Part shown: piece by piece, positions 33,909-41,415 of the stretch
How the letters are laid out: each line of letters begins with the position of its first letter
How positions within the stretch are numbered: the stretch's first letter is position 1
From: Pedobacter jejuensis
GTDB lineage: Bacteria > Bacteroidota > Bacteroidia > Sphingobacteriales > Sphingobacteriaceae
Assembly: GCF_003725795.1 (NCBI RefSeq)
Contig: NZ_RBEE01000010.1
Location: 1 to 64,000 of the forward strand
Length of the DNA: 64,000 nucleotides
Direction of reading: 5' to 3'
The notes under the pieces: generated by a model
What the model was told of the DNA's origin: nothing
Seen by the model: only the letters and a program-made list of their open reading frames with translations
Databases searched by the model: none
Made by a program: the position numbers and the translations under genes

Positions 33909-34830
33909 AGAACAAGCCTTGCGCTACTAAATTATAAACCGCTTGATATATTTAAACCAGTTTGAAATTATTTTGGAAATGAAAGGACAGTACTTTTGGG
34001 GGTCTTCAGTCCTGCTGTTCGATGTAGCCTCGCAGAAAAGCTCGGGCTGCCGCTACCATCAGGTTTAAAAACAAAAGATTGTGCAACATGCAAACCCTTA
34101 AAATGAAACACCGCATTTGCAAAATAGCCCCGGTTGAAGCGAACACGTAGCAACAGCCATTTCGGCTGTTGGCGCAGTAAAGCGAAAAACGGGAACAAAT
34201 TTGGTTTCTTGAACAAACCTTGCGCTACTAAATTATAAGCCGCTTTATATATTTAGACCCGTTTGAAATTGTTTTGTAAATTAAAAGGCAGTACCTTTTG
34301 GCGGGCTTCAGTCCTGCTGTTCGCTGTAGCCTCGCGAAAAGCTCGGGCTGCCGCTGCCATCAGGTTTAAAAACAAAAGATTGTGCACCATGCAAACCATT
34401 AAAATGAAACACTAGCCTTACAAAATAGCCCCGGTTGAAGTGAACAAGTAGCAACAGCCATTTCGGCTGTTAGCGCAGTAAAGCGTAAACAAATTTATTT
34501 TCTTGTACAAGCCTTGCGCTGCTAAATTATAAGCCGCTTTATATATTTAGACCCGTTTGAAATTGTTTTGTAAATAAGTTTATTGCGTTATTTATTTACC
34601 ACCTCAGTCACCTTAGAAAATCTAAGTGTAGATATTTAAGCCTGGAAACTATTGTTCAGGTTTGAAAACAAATGGCTACGCAAAATGCAAACCCTTAAAA
34701 TGGAACAGTACATTTCCTAACTAGCCCCGGTTGAAGCGAACACGTAGCAACAGCCATTTCGGCTGTTAGCGGAATAAAGCGTAAAACGGGAACAAATTTA
34801 GTTTCTTGTACAAGCCTTGCGCTGCTAAAA
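33909..34830. repeat. Non-coding tandem array of about 300-bp units (three full copies and an end)
   Basis: The phrase acaagccttgcgctactaaattataagccgctt... recurs at about 33911, 34212, 34505 and 34808, spacings 301, 293 and 303 bp. Each unit contains a block related to ctcgggctgccgct-ccatcaggtttaaaaaca (first two units), agccccggttgaag, and a hairpin CAACAGCC-ATTTC-GGCTGTTG (8-bp stem; 34151-34171 in the first unit). A frame of 82 codons inside the first unit is not conserved in the others, so the array is non-coding. The ctcgggctgccgct block is, in reverse complement, related to the array at 45.3-45.9 kb. Confidence 0.8.
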
Positions 34831-34875
34831 TTTATATAACAGGAAGCTTAAAATCTGCTCTTCTAATTTACAGCC

Positions 34876-35472
34876 TTATTTAAGCTTTGCTTTAAAAACT
34901 TTTTCTAGTTTTTCTAATTTCGGTAGAATCACCAATCTGCAATAAGGAGCATCAGCATTGTTTTTGTAATAATTTTGGTGATAGCTCTCTGCCACATAGA
35001 AAGGTTTTGCAGCTTCAACTGCAGTAACTACTTTTTTGCCGTAAGCATTTGTAGCATTTAATTCTGCTTTATATTTTTCGGCTAAAGCTTTTTGCTCTGG
35101 TGTGTGGTAAAAAACAACCGAACGGTATTGCGTTCCGCTATCTGCACCTTGGCGGTTAAGTGTTGTGGGGTCGTGACTTTTCCAAAACACTTCTAATAAA
35201 TCTTTATAGGTAATTTGCATTGGGTTATAGGTAATTTCTAAAACCTCTGCATGACCAGTAAACCCTGTACAAACTTCTTCGTAAGTTGGGTTAGCAATTT
35301 TTCCACCTTCATAACCCGATTTCACAGATACAACACCTTTTAATTTTTGAAATATCGCTTCGGTACACCAAAAGCATCCCATCCCAAATGTTGCCTTCTC
35401 GGTTTTCTTTCCTTGTGCATTAGCTTGATTTAAAGTTAATGCGGTTAATAAAATTAAAATTATCTTTTTCAT
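34876..35472 (-). CDS. msrA: Peptide methionine sulfoxide reductase MsrA, exported
   Basis: A 198-residue enzyme that reduces the S-epimer of methionine sulfoxide in proteins. The catalytic motif GCFWCTE puts the nucleophile at Cys33. It also shows SGYEGGKIANPTYEEVCTGFTGHAE, FWKSHDPTTLNRQGADSGTQYRS and a final NNADAPYC. A signal peptide (LTLNQANAQ) sends it to the periplasm, where it would repair oxidised envelope proteins. An msrB partner is not nearby. Confidence 0.95.
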   Translation of the reverse strand: MKKIILILLTALTLNQANAQGKKTEKATFGMGCFWCTEAIFQKLKGVVSVKSGYEGGKIANPTYEEVCTGFTGHAEVLEITYNPMQITYKDLLEVFWKSHDPTTLNRQGADSGTQYRSVVFYHTPEQKALAEKYKAELNATNAYGKKVVTAVEAAKPFYVAESYHQNYYKNNADAPYCRLVILPKLEKLEKVFKAKLK

Positions 35473-35752
35473 TTTGTGTGTTTATTGTTTTTTAAACTAT
35501 ACAATCTTGTTATTAATCTTTCGCGACAAGATTGTACGGTTATTTGCTAACTATATTACGAAATAAAATTATGTAAAGTTTCCAATCCATCAATAATGGA
35601 TTTAGAATGACAAACAGAATAAATTGTGGATTTAAATTTAAATGTTAATAACTTAAGCTGTTGATAATCTTTAATTTATAATCATGATTGTTATCTCTCA
35701 GAACCTTATTAACAATTCTTAGTAAATTCGTTTAACATTAAAATTAAAAAAT

Positions 35753-36715
35753 ATGTCAACACCCTATATTCCATGTTTAGATTTAGGTTCCTACATTAAC
35801 GGAACGGAAACAGAACGCAAAAAGTTTTCTGACGAGCTTGGCAGGGCTTTCAATGATTCTGGATTTGTAACCATCACCAATCACGGTTTAAGTCAGGATT
35901 TAATTGACAAGCTTTATGAAAATATAAAAGCTGCATTTGCTTTGCCTTTAGATGTAAAAAAAAAATACGAGAAACCAGAACTTGCTGGTCAGCGAGGTTA
36001 CACTAGCGCTGGTAAAGAAACGGCTAAGAGCGCCAAAACTCCCGATTTAAAAGAATTCTGGCAAATTGGACAAGAAGTTACAGACGGCGATCCGGTGAAA
36101 AATGATTACCCTGATAACGAGGTTTTAGAAGAACTACCTGAATTTAATAAGGTAACAAACGGTATATATAAAAAACTAGAGGAAAACGGAACCCATCTGT
36201 TACGTGCCATTGCAACTTATTTAGAACTGCCAATTAATTACTTTGATAAACACGTTCATAATGGAAACTCGATATTAAGAGGCATTCATTACTTCCCAAT
36301 CGAAAATCCTGAAACCATACCTGATGATGCGGTACGTGCAGGAGCACACGAAGATATTAATTTAATTACTTTATTAATTGGCGCAAGTGCCGATGGACTA
36401 GAAGTATTAACACGCAGCAATGAGTGGTTGCCGATAAAAGCGCATCATACTGATATTGTAGTTAATGTTGGCGATATGCTGCAAAGGTTAACAAACAACA
36501 AGTTAAAATCGACTACACACAGGGTTGTAAATCCTCCACGTGAATTAATGAAAACATCACGTTTTTCGGTGCCGTTTTTCCTACATCCACGTAGCGATAT
36601 GGATTTAACTAGCTTACCATCTACCATTGATGCTGAACACCCAAAAGTATATAGTGATATGACTGCTGGAGAATACCTTGATGAAAGGTTAAGAGAAATT
36701 GGGTTGAAGAAATAG
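35753..36715 (+). CDS. 2-oxoglutarate/Fe(II)-dependent oxygenase (isopenicillin N synthase-like)
   Basis: A 320-residue non-haem iron oxygenase. The N-terminal DIOX_N region has GFVTITNHGLSQDLIDKLY. The catalytic 2OG-FeII domain has GAHEDINLITLLIG (His and Asp ligands), STTHRVVNPP (distal His) and SRFSVPFFLHP (Arg that binds 2-oxoglutarate). Relatives hydroxylate amino acids or small metabolites. No substrate can be named from context because neighbours are unrelated. A terminator ends the unit. Confidence 0.85.
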   Translation: MSTPYIPCLDLGSYINGTETERKKFSDELGRAFNDSGFVTITNHGLSQDLIDKLYENIKAAFALPLDVKKKYEKPELAGQRGYTSAGKETAKSAKTPDLKEFWQIGQEVTDGDPVKNDYPDNEVLEELPEFNKVTNGIYKKLEENGTHLLRAIATYLELPINYFDKHVHNGNSILRGIHYFPIENPETIPDDAVRAGAHEDINLITLLIGASADGLEVLTRSNEWLPIKAHHTDIVVNVGDMLQRLTNNKLKSTTHRVVNPPRELMKTSRFSVPFFLHPRSDMDLTSLPSTIDAEHPKVYSDMTAGEYLDERLREIGLKK

Positions 36716-36862
36716 TTATCAGTTTTCTGTTATCAGTTTTCATTTATACAACGTGAAGCTATACCATAAGAGAAATCTAAAAATTAACTTTTGAATCCTA
36801 TTTTACCTCCCCCTATCAAAGTTTTTGGTTAGGCGAATGTTGTGAAAGATTAAAAATACAAG

Positions 36863-36889
36863 GCGCTTATAAAATTAAGCGCTTTTTTT
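36863..36889 (+). terminator. Rho-independent terminator
   Basis: GCGCTTA and TAAGCGC arms with a 6-nt loop, followed by a T-run. It lies 148 bp after the oxygenase stop and only 12 bp before the next ATG. Two copies of gttatcagttttc are at 36716-36741. Confidence 0.75.
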
Positions 36890-36901
36890 ATACCTTGAAA
36901 T

Positions 36902-37744
36902 ATGCATTCTACCCAATTAGAAATTTTCGCCGAAATCGATGGTATTGGCTCGGCATCAGGATTATTTTTGAAAGAGAACAAACTTTATATTATTGGAGAC
37001 AATAGCGGGAACTTAAATGAATTTGATATTACCAACAAGCAACTCAACCAAATCAAGATACTGTTTATCAAAGAGTTAAATACTTTAGATAATATAGCAA
37101 AGGCTGACAAACCAGATTTTGAAATACTCTGTAATTATCAAAACAGATTATTTATTTTAGGCTCTGGCTCTACCAAGAAAAGGAATTTAATGATAGACTT
37201 TAATTTAAAAACCAAAGAAATTATTGAGCATGACTTGACTAATGTTTACAGCAAACTAAAAGTTATAGCGACAATTGATGATGAAAATTTTAACATAGAA
37301 GGTGCTGTCTTTACAGGCAAATCGTGGTTTTTATTTAATCGAGGTAACGGCATAAATGCTAAAAATGGAGTATTTTTTATCAAAGGGGAAGACCTGACTA
37401 ATGCCGATAATGCCACATTTGTGAGGATAAATCTGCCAAATATTAATCACGTCGAATCATCCTTTACAGATGCCGTTTTATACAAAAACGAGATTTTTTT
37501 TATTGCAACGGCAGAAGACACAAAATCGACTTATAATGATGGGGCAATACTTGGAAGTTTCGTGGGAAGCATTGATTTGAAAACACTGGAAGTTAATTTC
37601 GCTACAAAAATTTCCGATGTAAATAAGTTCGAAGGCATTTGCTTTTTAGAACAATCGAAAAATAAAATAGAATTTCTGCTGTGCGAAGATAGAGACACTG
37701 AAGAGTTGAGATCTACTGTTTACAAGTTGACGATGAGTTTGTAA
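36902..37744 (+). CDS. Beta-propeller-like protein of unknown function
   Basis: A 280-residue cytosolic protein without a signal peptide. It shows repeated four-strand patterns: SASGLFLKENKLYIIGDNSGNLNEFD, NRLFILGSGSTKKRN, FNIEGAVFTGKSWFLFNRGN, SFTDAVLYKNEIFFIATAEDT and FEGICFLEQSKNKIEFLLCED. These resemble phytase/esterase-like propellers and a Bacteroidota DUF of the same type (DUF6929, from memory). Catalytic residues cannot be assigned. A Crp/Fnr regulator gene begins 57 bp downstream on the same strand. Confidence 0.65.
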   Translation: MHSTQLEIFAEIDGIGSASGLFLKENKLYIIGDNSGNLNEFDITNKQLNQIKILFIKELNTLDNIAKADKPDFEILCNYQNRLFILGSGSTKKRNLMIDFNLKTKEIIEHDLTNVYSKLKVIATIDDENFNIEGAVFTGKSWFLFNRGNGINAKNGVFFIKGEDLTNADNATFVRINLPNINHVESSFTDAVLYKNEIFFIATAEDTKSTYNDGAILGSFVGSIDLKTLEVNFATKISDVNKFEGICFLEQSKNKIEFLLCEDRDTEELRSTVYKLTMSL

Positions 37745-37801
37745 TAATTATATTTGAGTGATCATCTGATAATAAACTCACATCTCGCTAAAAATTTGTC
37801 T

Positions 37802-38392
37802 ATGTCAGAAATTACAAACGAAGATTATCAAAATTTATTCGGTCTTTTTAATTCGATTTATCCGCTAAGTGAAGAGTTAAAAAATGCGATTGCTGCTAAT
37901 AGTGAAGTTATAAATGTTGCAAAAAAAACAAAACTTTTAAGCGTTGGTGAACGAAGTAACATAATTTATTTTATTGTAAATGGTGCTGCAAGAATCTATT
38001 ACCTTAATCAAGAAGGGAAAGAAACCAATACATGGTTTTTATTTGAAAATGAATTGCTTATCTCAGTTTATAGCTTTTATACAGGCAACCCGAGTTTTGA
38101 ATATATAGAAACTATTGAAGATTGCAAACTCATTGCAGTAAAGCGTGAAAAACTTGATGAACTATATTTAAAGTTTATGGAATTTAATTATTCAGGACGA
38201 AAACTTACTGAATTTTATCACATGCGTAATGAAATCCAAGCGAATGATTTACGGATGTATAGTGCAAAAGAGCGCTATGAACATTTAATTAAACGTAGTC
38301 CGCAACTACTTCAAAGGGTCTCATTAGGTCATATTGCATCGTATTTAGGTATATCACAAGAAACACTTAGCCGAATAAGAAAGCAAAAATAA
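37802..38392 (+). CDS. Crp/Fnr-family transcriptional regulator
   Basis: A 196-residue regulator. The cyclic-nucleotide-binding-like barrel (about 25-115) has SVGERSNIIYFIVNGAARIYYLNQEGKE. It is followed by the long dimer helix and a shortened HTH (VSLGHIASYLGISQETLSRIR), where the recognition helix carries SQETLSRIR, the usual Bacteroidota form. There is no Cys cluster, so it is not an oxygen-sensing FNR with an Fe-S centre, and the ligand is unknown. The ATG at 37802 is preferred over an upstream TTG. An FNR-like box begins 2 bp after the stop codon, ahead of a small-lipoprotein operon that this protein probably controls. Confidence 0.88.
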   Translation: MSEITNEDYQNLFGLFNSIYPLSEELKNAIAANSEVINVAKKTKLLSVGERSNIIYFIVNGAARIYYLNQEGKETNTWFLFENELLISVYSFYTGNPSFEYIETIEDCKLIAVKREKLDELYLKFMEFNYSGRKLTEFYHMRNEIQANDLRMYSAKERYEHLIKRSPQLLQRVSLGHIASYLGISQETLSRIRKQK

Positions 38393-38394
38393 TT

Positions 38395-38440
38395 TTTTGA
38401 CTTTTATCAAAAGCCGGCTGATTTTAAGCATGTAGGTTTG
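38395..38440 (+). promoter_or_regulatory. FNR-like box and promoter for the small-lipoprotein operon
   Basis: TTGACTTTTATCAA at 38397-38410 matches TTGAT-N4-ATCAA at 9 of 10 positions and extends to TTTTGAC...ATCAAAA. TAGGTTTG at 38433-38440 fits TAnnTTTG. The centre of the box is 29 bp upstream of the first T of the -7 element, about -41 from the start point, the class II activation distance for Crp/Fnr proteins. The ATG of the next gene is 20 bp after the -7 element. Confidence 0.6.
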
Positions 38441-38460
38441 GATTAACTAAAAATTAATCT

Positions 38461-38679
38461 ATGCAAATAAATTCTAAACTTAACAATCATGCTAACTTAA
38501 AAAGTTTTCCGCTTCTATGTCTTATACTTATTTTGATAAGTTCCTGTAAAAAAGAAATTATACAGGAATATAAAGTAGCCGTACCAAAATTAACAGGCTT
38601 AAAAGATTGGTTTAACAATAAGCCTGGTACTAATTTGAATTCGGGAGAAGGTATTTACGGCAAAGGTCCTTGTAATTAA
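38461..38679 (+). CDS. Small lipoprotein with conserved Cys-containing C-terminal peptide
   Basis: A 72-residue lipoprotein. The signal peptide ends with lipobox ISSC (Cys29), giving a mature part of 44 residues: a Lys-rich start, KLTGLKDWF, and the tail LNSGEGIYGKGPCN. The same tail is repeated as a remnant 425 bp downstream, and a decayed copy of the whole gene lies at 40.03 kb. The family is not one I recognise. The 7-bp gap to the next gene, a four-helix membrane protein, indicates an operon. The upstream FNR-like box suggests Crp/Fnr control. Confidence 0.65.
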   Translation: MQINSKLNNHANLKSFPLLCLILILISSCKKEIIQEYKVAVPKLTGLKDWFNNKPGTNLNSGEGIYGKGPCN

Positions 38680-38685
38680 TAAATT

Positions 38686-39093
38686 ATGAAAAACTTACAA
38701 GTTAGAATACTGTTAATAATACTCACTTTAATTAGCCTTTTTACTTGTATCTCAATAAATCAGAATTTGTTCTTTTTATATGAGTATAGTTTTGTAGATG
38801 GCCCTAAGATGCTTCTAAAAGAGTTAAAATACAATAATATTCAGTGGACAATGACAATCCATTGGATACTTTTATTGATAGCTAGCATAGGCATGATTCT
38901 TTTACAATTTATTTATAATATTAATATAAAATATAAATTGACCTTTTATATTCCATTAGTCTTTATAACACTTCAATCTCTTTTTCTGATCATTTTTGCA
39001 TTTATATTAATTCCATTTACAGTGGTTTGGTTAGTTGCATTAAATATATTTAAAAAAGAAAGCAGTTTGAAAATAAATAGTATGGAGAAATAA
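38686..39093 (+). CDS. Small multi-pass membrane protein, paralog 1
   Basis: A 135-residue protein with four hydrophobic segments (about 7-28, 58-80, 86-104 and 104-124) and a loop FLYEYSFVDGPKMLLKEL after the first. The final FILIPFTVVWLVALNIFKKES is shared almost word for word with the neighbour at 39157 (LLIPFMIIWLIALNVSKEG), so the two genes are paralogs. It starts 7 bp after the lipoprotein gene. The function is unknown; the pairing suggests that the membrane protein is a partner of the lipoprotein. Confidence 0.65.
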   Translation: MKNLQVRILLIILTLISLFTCISINQNLFFLYEYSFVDGPKMLLKELKYNNIQWTMTIHWILLLIASIGMILLQFIYNINIKYKLTFYIPLVFITLQSLFLIIFAFILIPFTVVWLVALNIFKKESSLKINSMEK

Positions 39094-39102
39094 GCAAAGT
39101 GC

Positions 39103-39150
39103 TATTTGAATCCGGGAGAAGGCATTTATGGGAAAGGTCCTTGTAATTAA
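39103..39150 (+). pseudogene. Remnant of the lipoprotein 3' end from a tandem duplication
   Basis: It encodes YLNPGEGIYGKGPCN and a stop without any start. Against the tail of the gene at 38461 it has one amino-acid change (Ser to Pro) and three silent changes over the shared 14 codons. It precedes the second membrane-protein gene, just as the intact tail precedes the first, so the lipoprotein-membrane pair was duplicated and most of the second lipoprotein was lost. Confidence 0.7.
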
Positions 39151-39156
39151 TTGAAT

Positions 39157-39519
39157 ATGAAAGAGATCAAAATCATCATACTTCTAACGATAATGATATT
39201 GGTAAGTTTATTTTCTGGAATACCAATTAACAAAAACTGGAGTTTTGTGTATCAATTTGAATTTCTAGACTTCCCAAAACTTCATGAAACGTCTATAGTA
39301 GATACCATTATTTGGTGTACTATGTTATTATCGCATATTGGCATTATAGTCTTACCCTTCTGCATAAAAAATAAATTCTTCAAAAAAATGCTATGGTATT
39401 TTCCATTAACTTTTCTGCTAAGTTTCCTAATTTTAGAAGCTGGATTTTTCATCCTATTAATACCATTTATGATTATATGGTTGATTGCTTTAAATGTTTC
39501 TAAGGAGGGAAAGATGTGA
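39157..39519 (+). CDS. Small multi-pass membrane protein, paralog 2
   Basis: A 120-residue paralog of the protein at 38686: IPINKNWSFVYQFEFLDFPKL corresponds to SINQNLFFLYEYSFVDGPKM, and the C-terminal LLIPFMIIWLIALNV is shared. Three or four membrane helices. ATG 39157 is preferred over TTG 39151. Its last codons overlap the GTG of the next frame by 4 bp, with a good AAGGAGG Shine-Dalgarno sequence at 39502-39508, rare in this phylum. Confidence 0.65.
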   Translation: MKEIKIIILLTIMILVSLFSGIPINKNWSFVYQFEFLDFPKLHETSIVDTIIWCTMLLSHIGIIVLPFCIKNKFFKKMLWYFPLTFLLSFLILEAGFFILLIPFMIIWLIALNVSKEGKM

Positions 39520-39923
39520 AAGTATTAAAAATTTTATCTATAATTTCTTACTTACTTATAAATGGAATAGGACCGTATGGAATACCAAATTTTGCTGGCA
39601 TACCTTTTTGTTTATTAAGTTTCTTAAACGATCTGCTAAGTCAAACATTTTTTAATATATCCTAGGGCTTAGGGACTATTGGTCTTTTAAGTGTTTTGTG
39701 CCTAATCATTATTGCTTTCTCTAAACAATTTAAAGACCGTTTCTTGTTAATCTACTCTCTTATTGTATTAATAAGCATTGAAGTCTTTTTATCCGACATA
39801 TTACATCATCAAAAGTTAATATTTTGGTTCTTATTCCCTTTGCTATTATTTGTAGCTAGCTCGATTTTACTAATAATCAAGAGTTTTAACGTGCAAGAAG
39901 AGTTTGCAAAGATCAATCCTTGA
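39516..39923 (+). pseudogene. Membrane-protein gene interrupted by an in-frame amber codon
   Basis: From GTG 39516 the frame encodes 49 codons (KVLKILSIISYLLINGIGPYG..., ending TFFNIS), then TAG at 39663-39665, then 85 more hydrophobic codons (GLGTIGLLSVLCLIII... to EEFAKINP) and a TGA. The same frame is used on both sides and both parts look like membrane helices. With 134 sense codons the total equals the paralog size in this cluster. A point mutation is the simplest explanation. Readthrough or use of TTG 39696 as a new start cannot be excluded. Confidence 0.65.
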
Positions 39924-39983
39924 ATTTAATTTATCTAAATAACGATTTCAACAGCTGACTAAAATTTGTCAACTGTTTAGTTT

Positions 39984-40029
39984 TTTTGACTTTTGTCAAA
40001 AGCAGGCATCTCCACATTATATAGATTTG
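39984..40029 (+). promoter_or_regulatory. Second FNR-like box and promoter
   Basis: TTTTGACTTTTGTCAAAA at 39984-40001 has perfect arms. TAGATTTG at 40022-40029 fits TAnnTTTG. The distance from the end of the 14-bp core box to the -7 element is 22 bp, exactly as at 38.4 kb. It drives the decayed lipoprotein copy and perhaps the gene at 40238. Confidence 0.6.
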
Positions 40030-40032
40030 AAT

Positions 40033-40151
40033 ATGCAAATTTTAAATCTTTATCAGTTTTAATCTTTATCGTATTTGGCTGCTGTTTCCCTTTAGAAAGA
40101 ATTAAGCCTGGCTGGAGATTGAAAAACGTATCATCCTGTGCCTCCCATTAG
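40033..40151 (+). pseudogene. Decayed copy of the small-lipoprotein gene
   Basis: It begins ATGCAAAT like the gene at 38461, but the frame is shifted after a few codons. The frame that then opens reads ANFKSLSVLIFIVFGCC, close to ANLKSFPLLCLILILISSC of the intact gene, followed by an unrelated short tail and TAG at 40149-40151. It sits the same short distance behind an FNR-like promoter. The remainder to 40237 shows no gene. Confidence 0.4.
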
Positions 40152-40237
40152 GTTTGTATGTACAAACTTCATTCAGTTTGGCATTATGGTTTTACTTAGA
40201 TAAAAAATAGCTTTTATTAAATTAAAATTCAATTAGT

Positions 40238-40735
40238 ATGAAGTCAAAAACTAAAATAATTATAGTTTTTTTAATTTTATCGATACTTCCCTTCATTTCT
40301 GTAGCACAAAACAAAACTGTAGATGAAGAGAAAAATTATAAAATGATAGAATCGCTGTTAAAATATTACGAAAACAAAAAATACGATACAACCCAAAGGG
40401 ATACCGTATTTAAGAAATTTGTATATTTTGATAATATTTTGGCCGATACATCCAAAAAGAAAATTACAGGGCGAATAAAATTTTTCGACATGATTTTCCC
40501 GAATATCTTCCGATACGTCGATTCAGTGGGAATTAGGAATTTAGATTTAGTGCCAACAAGGTTTTTTAAAAGCGACACTTCATTTTATAAGCATTTTGAT
40601 ATAGATGGTGAATTAAATGAATTATTACCGTTCACACTTACCTTTTATGATAAAAGAAATAGTAAACAACCTATTGGATGTTTACTATTTGAACCTAAGA
40701 CACACAAATTAATGGCTTGGTCTATCATTAATTAA
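40238..40735 (+). CDS. Exported protein of unknown function
   Basis: A 165-residue protein with a signal peptide (ILPFISVAQ). The mature part is mixed charged, with YDTTQRDTVFKKFVYFDNILAD and KHFDIDGELNELLPFTLTFYDK. No family is recognised and there are no repeats or Cys pairs. It lies about 200 bp downstream of the second FNR-like promoter and 67 bp upstream of the TPR gene, so regulation by the Crp/Fnr protein is possible. Confidence 0.6.
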   Translation: MKSKTKIIIVFLILSILPFISVAQNKTVDEEKNYKMIESLLKYYENKKYDTTQRDTVFKKFVYFDNILADTSKKKITGRIKFFDMIFPNIFRYVDSVGIRNLDLVPTRFFKSDTSFYKHFDIDGELNELLPFTLTFYDKRNSKQPIGCLLFEPKTHKLMAWSIIN

Positions 40736-40802
40736 GGGGGCTATTGGTACTTTTTAACTTTCAGTTTACTATAGATTTACAAATATCCTCTACCTTAACC
40801 CA

Positions 40803-41405
40803 ATGAAAAAAATCTTATTAATCCATCTCATTTTATTAATAAACCTAACATTTGTATTTGCTCAATCAACTAACATTAAAGATTTGTATTGGGATTATAC
40901 ATTGATAAGAATGACCGATACCGAAAAACCTAAAGCGATTGCATTGGCAACAGAAATCTTGAAACGTTCTTCAGAATTAACACCAAAGCAAATCGCAAAT
41001 GCAACTTATCACTTAGGTAGGTTATACGAAGAAACCAATCAAATGAACCTGGCTATTCCTTACTACGAAAAAAGCATTCAGCTAACGCCAGGCTATTATG
41101 TTCCGTATTTGTCTCTAGGAAATTACTATTTCAAAAACTGTAAAGATTTAATTGTTAAAATGAATGCAGCAGCCGAAGCTAAAGATTTGAACACGCATAC
41201 AAAATTAACGGATGATTATAAGAAACTGGCAACCAAAGCAGCAGCTTATTTAGAAAAATCTTATGCTTGCGACCCTGATGATGAAACCCTAAAGATGATT
41301 ACTTATTTACACCAAACATCTAAAAATTCTGCAGCTTTGACTTCGCTTGATGGCCGAATTAAGAAACTTGCTGAAGGTTGTATTACTTTGCTGGATGATG
41401 AGTAA
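40803..41405 (+). CDS. Exported TPR-repeat protein
   Basis: A 200-residue protein with a signal peptide (NLTFVFAQ). It has two or three tetratricopeptide repeats: NATYHLGRLYEETNQMNLAI and PYYEKSIQLTPGYYVPYLSLG, then KAAAYLEKSYACDPDDETLK. TPRs mediate protein contacts. No catalytic part. The gene stops 10 bp before the convergent serine-hydrolase gene ends, with no obvious terminator between them. Confidence 0.75.
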   Translation: MKKILLIHLILLINLTFVFAQSTNIKDLYWDYTLIRMTDTEKPKAIALATEILKRSSELTPKQIANATYHLGRLYEETNQMNLAIPYYEKSIQLTPGYYVPYLSLGNYYFKNCKDLIVKMNAAAEAKDLNTHTKLTDDYKKLATKAAAYLEKSYACDPDDETLKMITYLHQTSKNSAALTSLDGRIKKLAEGCITLLDDE

Positions 41406-41415
41406 ATTTTTAAAA

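Noticed and set aside
33968..34216. 82-codon minus-strand frame in the 34-kb array
   Set aside because: It is not maintained in the other units of the same array.
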